Origin: Streptomyces sp. DvalAA-14
Lineage (GTDB): Bacteria > Actinomycetota > Actinomycetes > Streptomycetales > Streptomycetaceae
Length of the DNA: 33,579 bases
Direction of reading: 5' to 3'
NCBI RefSeq assembly: GCF_900091855.1
Contig: NZ_FMCH01000180.1
Span: 1 to 33,579 of the forward strand
The notes under the pieces are model-generated. The model worked only from the letters and a program-made list of their open reading frames with translations. It did no database searches and was not told the DNA's origin. Position 1 is the stretch's first letter; each line of letters opens with the position of its first letter. A program made the translations under genes and the position numbers. This document shows positions 24,336-31,114 of this stretch, piece by piece.

Positions 24336-25266
24336 ACGGCAACGAAGCGCCCGGCCACGGCGGCGGTAGCGGAAGCGGCGCGAACGCCCCGCGGGAGGCG
24401 AGCGGCGTGACCGGCGGGATCACCGCGGGCGAGCAGCGGACGGCCGCCCACAGGGGCCCGAGGAACACGAACTGCGGATCCTGCTGGAACGGGGCGTCCC
24501 CCAGCTCCCCTCGCCCGCGCTGCGGCTCGAGCGGGTCCGCGAACGCGTTCGCCGTCGTGCCCGGCGCCGCAACGCGGGGCTGTCCGTGGCCGCGGTGCTG
24601 CTGGTCGCGGCGGCGGGGCTGCTGCTGCCCGGGGCCCGGGCCGGCCACCCCGCCGCCGCCCCCAGCGCGTCCGGTGCGCCGACCCTCGTGCCCCCGGCCT
24701 CGGGCACCCCGCCGCGCGGCAGGTCCAACAGCCCTATCTCCGACAGCCCCACCTCCGACGGACCGGCCTCCGACGGGCCCACGCCCGAAGTGCCCGGCAC
24801 CGGCCCGCCCACGCCGCCCGGCTCCCGCCTGTTCCGCTTCGCCGGCCCGCCCGGCCTGGAACTGATACTGCCGGCCGGCTGGTCCACGCTGAAATCGCCC
24901 GATGCCAAGAGCTGGTTCGTCTCCTCCCAGCAACTGGGGCTGCCCGCGGACGGCTGCGCCCACCCGCTGGACGACTTCTGCACCCCGCTCGCGCACACCC
25001 TCACCTCCGGCGGCGTGCTGGTGATGCTGCAGCCGCAGCACAGCCAGGCCATGGCGGACAAGTTCCGCTTCACCGGGACGAAGCTCGGCGACGAGCAACT
25101 CGTCCCGGCGTGCCGGAACGTGGGCGGCACCAGCCAGTGGGGCGCGCTGGTCGCCGACCCGGCCGGCTCCGACGCCCTGGTCGAGGTGACGGTGTGCCTG
25201 TCCCGTCCCACCGCACATGTACAGACGCAGGTCCGGGACATGGTCCGGACCGCCGACTTCCGTTGA
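24332..25266 (+). CDS. sigma-linked membrane protein, possible anti-sigma factor (apparent frameshift)
   Basis: ATG 24332 overlaps the sigma-factor stop (ATGA). The frame starts with a Gly/Ala/Asn-rich head (MNGNEAPGHGGGSGSG) but breaks near 24451-24461 at AGGGGCCCG, where one base seems lost. In the next frame a cytoplasmic helical piece follows (EEHELRILLERG, LRLERVRERVRRRARRRN), then a membrane segment (LSVAAVLLVAAAGLLLPGA), a Pro/Ser/Gly-rich spacer and an extracytoplasmic domain with conserved-looking Cys residues (DGCAHPLDDFC, VPACRNVGG). With one base restored it is about 311 residues. This layout suits a single-pass anti-sigma protein, but no zinc-binding ZAS motif is seen. If there is no repair, only the part from about 24580 would be made from an internal GTG. 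Confidence 0.68.
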
Positions 25267-25284
25267 GCCGACTCCGTTGAGCCG
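25259..25284. repeat. duplicated 12-bp direct repeat at gene end
   Basis: TCCGTTGAGCCG occurs at 25259-25270 and 25273-25284. The first copy contains the stop codon of the sigma-linked membrane protein. It looks like a short duplication. Confidence 0.6.
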
Positions 25285-25309
25285 GCTTCCGTCGAAAGGC
25301 CCGTACGAC

Positions 25310-26101
25310 ATGTCCACAGCCCGCCGCCGCGGCACCCTTGCCGCCGCTCTGCTGGCCGCCGCCGCCCTGCTGCTGGCCGGCTGCTCCGCTTCCGCCGCCG
25401 GCGCCCGGCCCTCGCGGGTGGCCGAACAGGGGCCGCTGAGTACCCAGATCGGCGGCCGGGCCGGGCGGTCGGCGCCCCTGCCGCAGCCCTCCCCGTCACC
25501 GGTCCGGGCGGCGCTGCCGGGCCTCGGGCCGAAGACGCTGGCCGAGATACCGGCCGGCGCCCGCCAGGTGGTGCTGGCCTCCGGCGACGGCCGGAACTCG
25601 TCCACCGCGAAGGTCACCCTCTACCGCTATGACGACACCGCGGGCTGGGTGCCGGCCGCCGCCAGCTGGCCGGCCCACAACGCGCTGCGCGGCTGGACCG
25701 CCGACCACCGCACCGGCGACCTGCGCTCCCCGATCGGGGTGTTCGCCCTGACCGACGCGGGCGGCCGGCTCGCCGACCCGGGCACCAGGCTCACCTACGA
25801 CCACGCCCCGATGGGCTTCAGCGTCGACGGCACCGGCTTCCACGGCGAGTCCCTCAGCGGCGCCTTCGACTACGTGATCGCCATCAACTACAACCGCAAG
25901 CCCGGTATGTCCCCCCTCGACTGGACCCGCCCGCTCGGCCAGTCCCGCGGCGGCGGCATCTGGCTGCACGTCGACCACGGCGGCCCCACCCAGGGCTGCG
26001 TCTCGCTCCCGCCGAGCGCCATGCGGACGCTGCTGCGCACGCTGGCCCCGGCCGACCACCCGGTCGTGGTGATGGGGGACGCGGCGGACCTGGCCCGCTG
26101 A
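25310..26101 (+). CDS. L,D-transpeptidase-like (YkuD-type) lipoprotein
   Basis: This 263-residue exported protein has a signal peptide with basic start (TARRRG), a hydrophobic core and lipobox LLLAGC (Cys25), so it is a lipoprotein facing the wall. After a Pro/Ser spacer the YkuD-like catalytic domain spans about 75-255. It includes DLRSPIGVFALTDAGG and the active-site region WLHVDHGGPTQGCVSLP with nucleophile Cys230 and His220/His223. The canonical S-x-G-C-x-R is here T-Q-G-C-V-S, so it belongs to the divergent L,D-transpeptidase group and exact cross-linking activity is uncertain. It lies 43 nt after the sigma-linked membrane protein, so co-transcription is likely and suggests an envelope-stress or wall role for the sigma factor. 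Confidence 0.86.
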   Translation: MSTARRRGTLAAALLAAAALLLAGCSASAAGARPSRVAEQGPLSTQIGGRAGRSAPLPQPSPSPVRAALPGLGPKTLAEIPAGARQVVLASGDGRNSSTAKVTLYRYDDTAGWVPAAASWPAHNALRGWTADHRTGDLRSPIGVFALTDAGGRLADPGTRLTYDHAPMGFSVDGTGFHGESLSGAFDYVIAINYNRKPGMSPLDWTRPLGQSRGGGIWLHVDHGGPTQGCVSLPPSAMRTLLRTLAPADHPVVVMGDAADLAR

Positions 26102-26171
26102 TCCGCGCGGGTCACCGTCCCCGGCCGGCCGCGCACGGCGGCCCGCACTGCCGCGGTGGCCGCGGGTGGCC

Positions 26172-26215
26172 GCGGTGGCGTCCGTCGGCGCACCCGCGCC
26201 GGTGAACGCCACCGC
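26172..26215. terminator. bidirectional nested hairpin between transpeptidase and metG
   Basis: The outer stem CGGTGGCGT/ACGCCACCG (26173-26181 with 26206-26214, plus one pair) encloses an inner stem CGGCGC-accc-GCGCCG (26186-26201). It lies between convergent genes. Confidence 0.65.
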
Positions 26216-26238
26216 CGCCGTTTCCGGCAGCGCGGCTG

Positions 26239-27981
26239 CTACGCGGCGGCCGCGTCCGGGTCGCCGCCGAAGCGCGCCACGTAGGACGCCAGGTCGTCCT
26301 CGGTGATCTTCGCGAAGAGCACCGGGGGGACGGTGAACGGCGTGCCCGCGGGGAGCGCGGACAGGTTGCGGGCCTCGTCCGGGGTGACCCAGGCGGCGTC
26401 GTCACCGGGCAGGTCGAAGGCGGCGCGCATGGCGGCGGCGGAGGCCGGGATGAAGGGCCCGGAGATGATCGCGTAGAGGTGGATGAGGTTCATCGCCGTG
26501 CGCAGGGTGAGCGCGGCGCCCTCCGGGTCGGTCTTGATCTCCAGCCAGGGCGCCTTCTCCTCCAGGTAGGAGTTGCCCGCGCTCCACAGCGCCCGCAGGG
26601 CCTGCGCGGCCTTGCGGAACTGCAGCGTCTCCAGGTGACCCTCGTACTCGGCGAGCAGCCCGGCGACCTGCTCGCCGAGCTTGACCTCGACCGCGCCCTG
26701 GGCGGCGCCCGCGGGCACCTCGTCGCCGAACCGCTTGCGGGAGAAGGACAGCACCCGGTTGACGAAGTTGCCCAGGGTGTCGGCGAGGTCCTTGTTCACC
26801 GAGGACGCGAACAGCTCCCAGGTGAAGGACGTGTCGTCGGACTCGGGCGCGTTGGCGATCAGGAAGTAGCGCCAGTAGTCGGCCGGCAGCAGGTCCAGCG
26901 CCGCGTCGGTGAAGATGCCGCGCCGCTGCGAGGTGGAGAACTTGCCGCCGTAGTAGTTCAGCCAGTTGAAGGCCTTGACGTAGTCGACCTTCTTCCACGG
27001 GTCCCGGGTGCCGAGCTGCGTCGCCGGGAACATCACCGTGTGGAAGGGGACGTTGTCCTTCGCCATGAACTCCGTGTAGCGGACCGGGTCGGCGCCGCCG
27101 TCCGCGTCGTACCACCAGGACCGCCAGTCCCGCGTCTCGCCCTGCGGCGCGGCATCCGACCACTCCTTGGTGGAACCGATGTACTCGATCGGTGCGTCGA
27201 ACCAGACGTAGAAGACCTTGCCCTCGGCGGCCAACTCGGGCCAGGTGTCGGCGGGGACGGGGACTCCCCATTCGAGGTCGCGGGTGATCGCCCGGTCCTG
27301 AAGGCCCTCGGTGAGCCACTTGCGTGCGATCGAGGACGCCAGGTTCGGCCAGTCCGCGCTGCTGGCGTCGATCCACGCCTCGACCTCGCCGGCCAGCTTC
27401 GACTGCAGGAGGAAGAGGTGCTTGGTCTCGCGGACCTCCAGGGCGCTGCTGCCGCTGATCGCGGAGCGCGCGTCGATGAGGTCGGTGGGGTCCAGCACCC
27501 GGGTGCAGTTCTCGCACTGGTCGCCGCGCGCCTTGTCGTATCCGCAGTGCGGGCAGGTGCCGACGATGTACCGGTCGGGCAGGAAGCGCTCGTCGGTCAG
27601 CGAGTAGACCTGGCGGACGGCCCGCTCCTCGATGAACCCGTTCTCGTGCAGCCGGCGGGCGAACTGCTGGGTGATCTCCCGGTTCTGCGGCGAGGAGCTG
27701 CGGCCGAAGTAGTCGAAGGACAGCGCGAATCCGTCGTAGATGGCGCGCTGGGCCTCATGGGCCTGGGCGCAGAACACGTCCACCGGCAGCCCGGCCTCCT
27801 TGGCGGCCAGCTCCGCGGGGGTGCCGTGCTCGTCGGTGGCACAGATGTAGAGCACTTCGTGGCCGCGCCCGCGCAGATACCGGGCGTAGACATCCGCCGG
27901 GAGCATGGACCCCACCATGTTGCCCAGGTGCTTGATCCCGTTGATATAGGGCAGGGCGGAGGTGATGAGGTGACGAGCCAT
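26239..27981 (-). CDS. metG: methionine--tRNA ligase
   Basis: Cytosolic class I synthetase, 580 residues, charging initiator and elongator tRNA(Met). The HIGH-type motif is HLGN (H18-N21) in [15 protein letters not shown] zinc-binding knuckle has C-P-H-C and C-E-N-C pairs (about 142-158). The KMSKS loop reads KFSTS (347-351) followed by QRRG, a variant seen in this MetRS lineage. The anticodon-binding helical domain is at about 400-540. There is no C-terminal EMAP-like domain, so the enzyme is the short form. ATG 27981 has GGGAGC 9 nt upstream. It is convergent with the transpeptidase and divergent from the DUF397 gene. Confidence 0.97.
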   Translation of the reverse strand: MARHLITSALPYINGIKHLGNMVGSMLPADVYARYLRGRGHEVLYICATDEHGTPAELAAKEAGLPVDVFCAQAHEAQRAIYDGFALSFDYFGRSSSPQNREITQQFARRLHENGFIEERAVRQVYSLTDERFLPDRYIVGTCPHCGYDKARGDQCENCTRVLDPTDLIDARSAISGSSALEVRETKHLFLLQSKLAGEVEAWIDASSADWPNLASSIARKWLTEGLQDRAITRDLEWGVPVPADTWPELAAEGKVFYVWFDAPIEYIGSTKEWSDAAPQGETRDWRSWWYDADGGADPVRYTEFMAKDNVPFHTVMFPATQLGTRDPWKKVDYVKAFNWLNYYGGKFSTSQRRGIFTDAALDLLPADYWRYFLIANAPESDDTSFTWELFASSVNKDLADTLGNFVNRVLSFSRKRFGDEVPAGAAQGAVEVKLGEQVAGLLAEYEGHLETLQFRKAAQALRALWSAGNSYLEEKAPWLEIKTDPEGAALTLRTAMNLIHLYAIISGPFIPASAAAMRAAFDLPGDDAAWVTPDEARNLSALPAGTPFTVPPVLFAKITEDDLASYVARFGGDPDAAAA

Positions 27982-28182
27982 TGCAGGCTGCTCCCAATTC
28001 GTTGCGTGGAGTGAGTAATTCCTCTACGGATCGTCAATATCGTATCGGACCGTACGGGTGTATACGCCGCCCCTTTTCGACCTGCGGTTACACCGCGACT
28101 ACACGCTGACCATGCGGTGACCGTGTGCTGACCGCGGCCCGATGCGGCCCGCAGGTCAACCCCGAAGCTCACCGGCTGTAAC

Positions 28183-28215
28183 TGCACATGCGCATGCACG
28201 TGCACATGCACGTGC
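28183..28215. promoter_or_regulatory. 33-bp alternating pyrimidine-purine tract (Z-DNA-prone), candidate operator
   Basis: Every base from 28183 to 28215 alternates pyrimidine and purine. The tract contains the 11-bp direct repeat CATGCACGTGC at 28193-28203 and 28205-28215 (12-bp period) and the perfect palindromes CATGCGCATG (28187-28196) and TGCACGTGCA (28195-28204). It lies 55 nt upstream of the DUF397 start, between metG and DUF397. A further inverted repeat GATAA-ggag-TTATC (28219-28232) follows. Confidence 0.6.
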
Positions 28216-28270
28216 TGCGATAAGGAGTTATCATCTCCGGTACCAGACAAGGCACTTATGGGAGTGGCTG

Positions 28271-28507
28271 ATGCGCCGGACGCACAATGGAATGGCCGCA
28301 GAAGACCTTACGGGAGTCGTCTGGCAGAAGAGCCGTCACAGCAATGCCAATGGCACGTGCATGGAGTTCGCGGCGCTGCCGGACGGTGACGTCGCCGTGC
28401 GCAATTCTCGCTTTCCGGACGGTCCGGCGCTCATATATACGCGGGCGGAGATCGAATCGATGATCATCGGCGTCAAGGCCGGTGAATTCGACTATCTCGT
28501 GACGTAA
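28271..28507 (+). CDS. DUF397 small regulatory protein
   Basis: This 78-residue protein has the DUF397 signature: GVVWQKSRHSNANGTCMEFA (15-34), then LPDGDVAVRNSRFPDGPALI and a final KAGEFD. In streptomycetes such proteins (BldB relatives among them) act beside an XRE/DUF5753 regulator and an RsbW-like ATPase, as in the whiJ and abaA clusters that affect development and antibiotic production. Some are viewed as antitoxin-like partners. The matching regulators lie 0.1-1.8 kb downstream. ATG 28271 has GGGAGTGG just upstream; the longer open frame upstream runs through the repeat tract and is not coding. Confidence 0.9.
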   Translation: MRRTHNGMAAEDLTGVVWQKSRHSNANGTCMEFAALPDGDVAVRNSRFPDGPALIYTRAEIESMIIGVKAGEFDYLVT

Positions 28508-28594
28508 ACGGCTTTGTCGGACACGATGGCGCGCCGGCGATTTCGCCCGACGCGCCATCCAACGTCCTGCTCGATCTGCCCGCGGGCAGCGGGG

Positions 28595-29071
28595 CTAGCG
28601 GGGACCGCCCGGGGCCAGGAAAAGCGCCCAGACGACTTTCCCGGCGCCGCTCAGCGGGTGCCAGCCCCAGTTCTCGCTGAACGAGTCCACCAGGTGCAGC
28701 CCGCGGCCGGTCTCGGCGACGAAATCCGGCTCTTTCGCGATCGGGGCCACCATGCTGGGGTCGCGCACCGCGCACACCACCCGGGAGGTCCAGCGGACCA
28801 GAGTCAGCCGAACCGGCGCTCCGGTGGCGCCCACCGGCACCGCGTAGCGCAGCGCGTTGGTCACCAGCTCGGAGGCGACGAGTTCCATGGAGTCCCGCAG
28901 CCCGGTCAGATCCCAGCGCTGCAGCGTGAGGCGGGTGAACCGGCGCGCCTCGCGCACCGATTCGAGGTGGGCCCGCAGCTCGCAGGTGGCCCCGTTGGCG
29001 GCGGCGAGTCGCTCGGGTGCGAGCACGCCCTGCCATAACGGCTCCAGCACGGCTGCGGCCTCTGTCCTCAT
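28595..29071 (-). CDS. RsbW-like ATP-binding protein (HATPase_c, anti-sigma regulatory type)
   Basis: This 158-residue GHKL ATPase domain protein resembles SpoIIAB/RsbW serine kinases that bind sigma factors or STAS antagonists. The N-box is SELVTNALRYA (67-77, Asn72), with D104 in VRDPS and the glycine-rich lid ETGRGLHLVDSFSENWGW (120-137). ATG 29071 is preferred: upstream codons in frame run through the TGCACGTGCA repeat region and are out of family. It stands opposite the XRE gene at 29252, sharing the intergenic control region. Together with DUF397 it forms a WhiJ/AbaA-type trio. Confidence 0.88.
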   Translation of the reverse strand: MRTEAAAVLEPLWQGVLAPERLAAANGATCELRAHLESVREARRFTRLTLQRWDLTGLRDSMELVASELVTNALRYAVPVGATGAPVRLTLVRWTSRVVCAVRDPSMVAPIAKEPDFVAETGRGLHLVDSFSENWGWHPLSGAGKVVWALFLAPGGPR

Positions 29072-29138
29072 GCGTGCCCCCGAGGTATCTCCACGTCGTC
29101 CATGCTCATGGATCAGTACCCGAGGATGCAAGAGCGTC

Positions 29139-29170
29139 TGCACGTGCATCTGCAAGGAATGATGCACGTG
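29139..29170. promoter_or_regulatory. paired TGCACGTG sites between ATPase and XRE genes
   Basis: The palindrome TGCACGTGCA (29139-29148) and a second TGCACGTG (29163-29170) are 24 bp apart, on one DNA face. The same core occurs upstream of DUF397 (28195-28204). Confidence 0.5.
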
Positions 29171-29194
29171 ACGATGGAGAGTGACTGAATGGGT

Positions 29195-29206
29195 ACTGCG
29201 CGCAGT
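29195..29206. promoter_or_regulatory. 12-bp perfect palindrome upstream of XRE gene
   Basis: ACTGCGCGCAGT is perfectly self-complementary and lies 46 nt before ATG 29252, immediately before an AT-rich stretch (CATTAGT) that may be the -10. Confidence 0.45.
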
Positions 29207-29251
29207 GCATTAGTGGCAGACTGCTGATGAACCAAGGGCGGAGCGTGACCT

Positions 29252-30118
29252 ATGAGCGCAGGGCAGCCGGGAGGCGGGTCCATCGTGCGACGAATGCTGC
29301 TCGGGGCGCAGTTGAGGCGGCTGCGTGAGTCCCGTGGCATCACCCGGGAGGACGCGGGCTACTCGATCCGCGCCTCCGAGTCGAAGATCAGCCGCATGGA
29401 GCTGGGCAGGGTCAGCTTCAAGGAGCGTGACGTCGCCGACCTGTTGACGCTGTACGGCGTCACGGAGGGCGGCGAGCGCCTCGCCATGCTCGGACTGGTC
29501 CGGGAGGCCAACGCGGCCGGCTGGTGGCACGGATACGGCGAGGTGATGCCCACCTGGTTCCAGACATACGTGGGCCTGGAGGAGTCGGCGGCACTCATCC
29601 GCACCTTCGAAGTCCAGTTCGTGCACGGCTTGTTGCAGACCGAGGACTACATAAGGTCGGTGATCGAACTCGGTCACCCCGAAGCAGCCGGACCCTGGGT
29701 GGAAAGACGAGTCGGTCTACGCCTGGAGCGGCAGAAGCTCCTCGTATCGGAGCGGGCGCCCCACTTCGTCGCGGTGATGGACGAGGGCGCGCTGCGCCGT
29801 CCGTTCGGCGGCCGTCAGGTGATGCGCGGCCAGATCCGCCACCTGCTGGAGGCGGCCGAGGCGCCCAACGTCGATGTCCGGATCCTGCCCTTCGCCACCG
29901 GCGGGCACGCGGCCGGCGGCGGCGCCTTCACGCTGCTCAGCTTCCCCGAGTCGGACCTGCCGGACCTGGTCTATCTGGAGCAGCTCACCGGGGCGCTGTA
30001 CATCGACAAGCACGACGAGGTGGTGGAGTACACCAAGGCGATGAACGCGCTGGACAAGGTGGCGCTGCCGCCCGCCCAGTCCTTGGACTGGCTGATCGCC
30101 TGCCGCGACGAGCTCTGA
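29252..30118 (+). CDS. XRE-family helix-turn-helix regulator with DUF5753 (WhiJ-like)
   Basis: This 288-residue DNA-binding protein has an N-terminal XRE helix-turn-helix (about 14-70; LGAQLRRLRESRGITREDAG, SKISRMELGR). A DUF5753 effector domain follows (about 95-280; GWWHGYGEVMPTWFQTYVGL, VQFVHGLLQTEDYIR, VMDEGALRRPFGG, AFTLLSFPE, LTGALYIDK). This is the standard partner of DUF397 proteins; S. coelicolor WhiJ is the model. It probably binds sites in the intergenic regions of this cluster, with TGCACGTGCA as candidate. ATG 29252 has GGAG about 10 nt upstream. Confidence 0.92.
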   Translation: MSAGQPGGGSIVRRMLLGAQLRRLRESRGITREDAGYSIRASESKISRMELGRVSFKERDVADLLTLYGVTEGGERLAMLGLVREANAAGWWHGYGEVMPTWFQTYVGLEESAALIRTFEVQFVHGLLQTEDYIRSVIELGHPEAAGPWVERRVGLRLERQKLLVSERAPHFVAVMDEGALRRPFGGRQVMRGQIRHLLEAAEAPNVDVRILPFATGGHAAGGGAFTLLSFPESDLPDLVYLEQLTGALYIDKHDEVVEYTKAMNALDKVALPPAQSLDWLIACRDEL

Positions 30119-30273
30119 ACCGCGGCGATTCGGGCCACCTCTCGCGATCTTCATCCCTCCGGGTGAATAGGGACCCCCTAAACTCTCAGCCACCCCCCGC
30201 TTGGCACCGTGGCGCCGCTACGGTAACCGCAGGTCACGCGAGGGGCGGCCACGGGGACGAGGGGGAGCACCGG

Positions 30274-30708
30274 GTGCATCACCAGGGGGAGCCGCCGGAG
30301 CACACGCGCCGGTTCGCCGGCGCGGTCCCGCCGCCGTCCGGCTACGCCCGCACCTACCGGGTGCGGGACACGGTGGTCGTCGAGCTGAGCGGCGAGCTGG
30401 ATCTGGCGAGCGCGGAGTACGTGGACGCGCACCTGGAGGCCGCGGCGCAGTGGCCGGCGCCGCTGGAAGTGGTGCTGGATCTGCGCCCGGTGGAGTTCAT
30501 CGACTGCTTCGGGCTGTCCCTGCTGGTGCGCGCCCGCCGCCGCATCGTGGACCGCGGTGGCCGGATCCGGATGGTCTGCGGGGACGAGCAGACCCGCAAA
30601 CTGATCACCGTCACCGGCCTGGACGATGCCTTCCGCCCCGTCCGCACGCTGGAGCAGGCCCTCGAACAGGCCGTGGACCGCGCGCCGGAGCAGCCGCAGG
30701 AGTCCTAG
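30274..30708 (+). CDS. STAS-domain protein (anti-sigma factor antagonist-like)
   Basis: This 144-residue STAS protein starts at GTG 30274 with GGGGGAG 5-7 nt upstream; the longer open frame overlaps the XRE gene and is a shadow. The domain spans about 26-135, with TVVVELSGELDLASAEYVDA, LEVVLDLRPVEFIDCFGLSL and GGRIRMVCGDEQTRKLITVT. The site that is Asp-Ser-Ser/Thr-Gly in SpoIIAA/RsbV, where the partner kinase phosphorylates Ser, is D77-C78-F79-G80 here, so the phospho-acceptor is missing. It may be an always-active antagonist or use another signal. It lies 155 nt after the XRE gene; its natural partner could be the RsbW-like ATPase at 28595. Confidence 0.86.
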   Translation: MHHQGEPPEHTRRFAGAVPPPSGYARTYRVRDTVVVELSGELDLASAEYVDAHLEAAAQWPAPLEVVLDLRPVEFIDCFGLSLLVRARRRIVDRGGRIRMVCGDEQTRKLITVTGLDDAFRPVRTLEQALEQAVDRAPEQPQES

Positions 30709-31114
30709 CGCCCGCAGAGCACGCACCGCCGCGATCACCCCGGTGGTCGGGCCGGCGATCACGTCGTCGGTCGGGTCGGCGATCACCCCGGTGGTCGGGC
30801 CGGCGGACGTGATCGCGGTCGTCCGAGCGCTCATGCGGCGTGCGGATCAGGGGAGTTGGGATCTCGGTGCCGAATCCGGAACGCCCCTTTCCCTTTCTGT
30901 GCGTCGACTGAGCGGTGAATTCCGCAAAGCCCGGGGAAGGCCGCCGCACCGTCACGCTTCTCACCTTTACGGTCACCCACATTTGCACCGCGTACAGTGG
31001 CAGGCCGGGTGGACATCGGTCGTTGTGACCGGCGTCATACATATCGCCCGAAGCACCTGGTAAACGTTGGTGCTTCGTCGTGGGAGCGGGGGCCACCGGA
31101 CCGAAGGTTGGGAA
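30709..31114. other. 406-nt intergenic region between STAS and LCP genes
   Basis: The first part holds a 24-bp tandem repeat. The rest should hold the LCP promoter; several weak hexamers are present but none is convincing. No gene was found. Confidence 0.5.
30733..30804. repeat. 24-bp tandem repeat, three copies
   Basis: Units at 30733-30756, 30757-30780 and 30781-30804. The first and third are identical (each begins GATCACCCCGGTGGTCGG and ends GCCGGC); the middle copy differs at a few bases. A partial decayed copy follows to about 30829. Confidence 0.85.

Noticed and set aside
24580-25266. Independent short gene starting at GTG 24580 instead of a frameshifted longer one
   Set aside because: The helical piece before the membrane segment and the ATGA coupling at 24332 favour a single longer gene, though it cannot be excluded.
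28183-28215. CRISPR or short-repeat array
   Set aside because: Repeats are 11-12 bp with no spacers and no cas genes in the window.
28219-28232. GATAAGGAGTTATC as a ribosome-binding site for another start before DUF397
   Set aside because: No start codon with an open frame follows at a proper distance; kept only as an inverted repeat.
28142-28270. Upstream extension of the DUF397 frame through the repeat (His/Ala/Arg-rich peptide)
   Set aside because: The peptide simply reads the alternating TGCA/CATG repeat; family length, a good ribosome-binding site and ATG at 28271 fit better.
29072-29167. Extended N-terminus of the RsbW-like protein
   Set aside because: The extra residues translate the palindromic control region and have no counterpart in HATPase family members.
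30733-30829. Coding 8-residue repeats in the 24-bp array
   Set aside because: The frames that stay open are extensions or shadows of neighbouring genes without a start, ribosome-binding site or family match.
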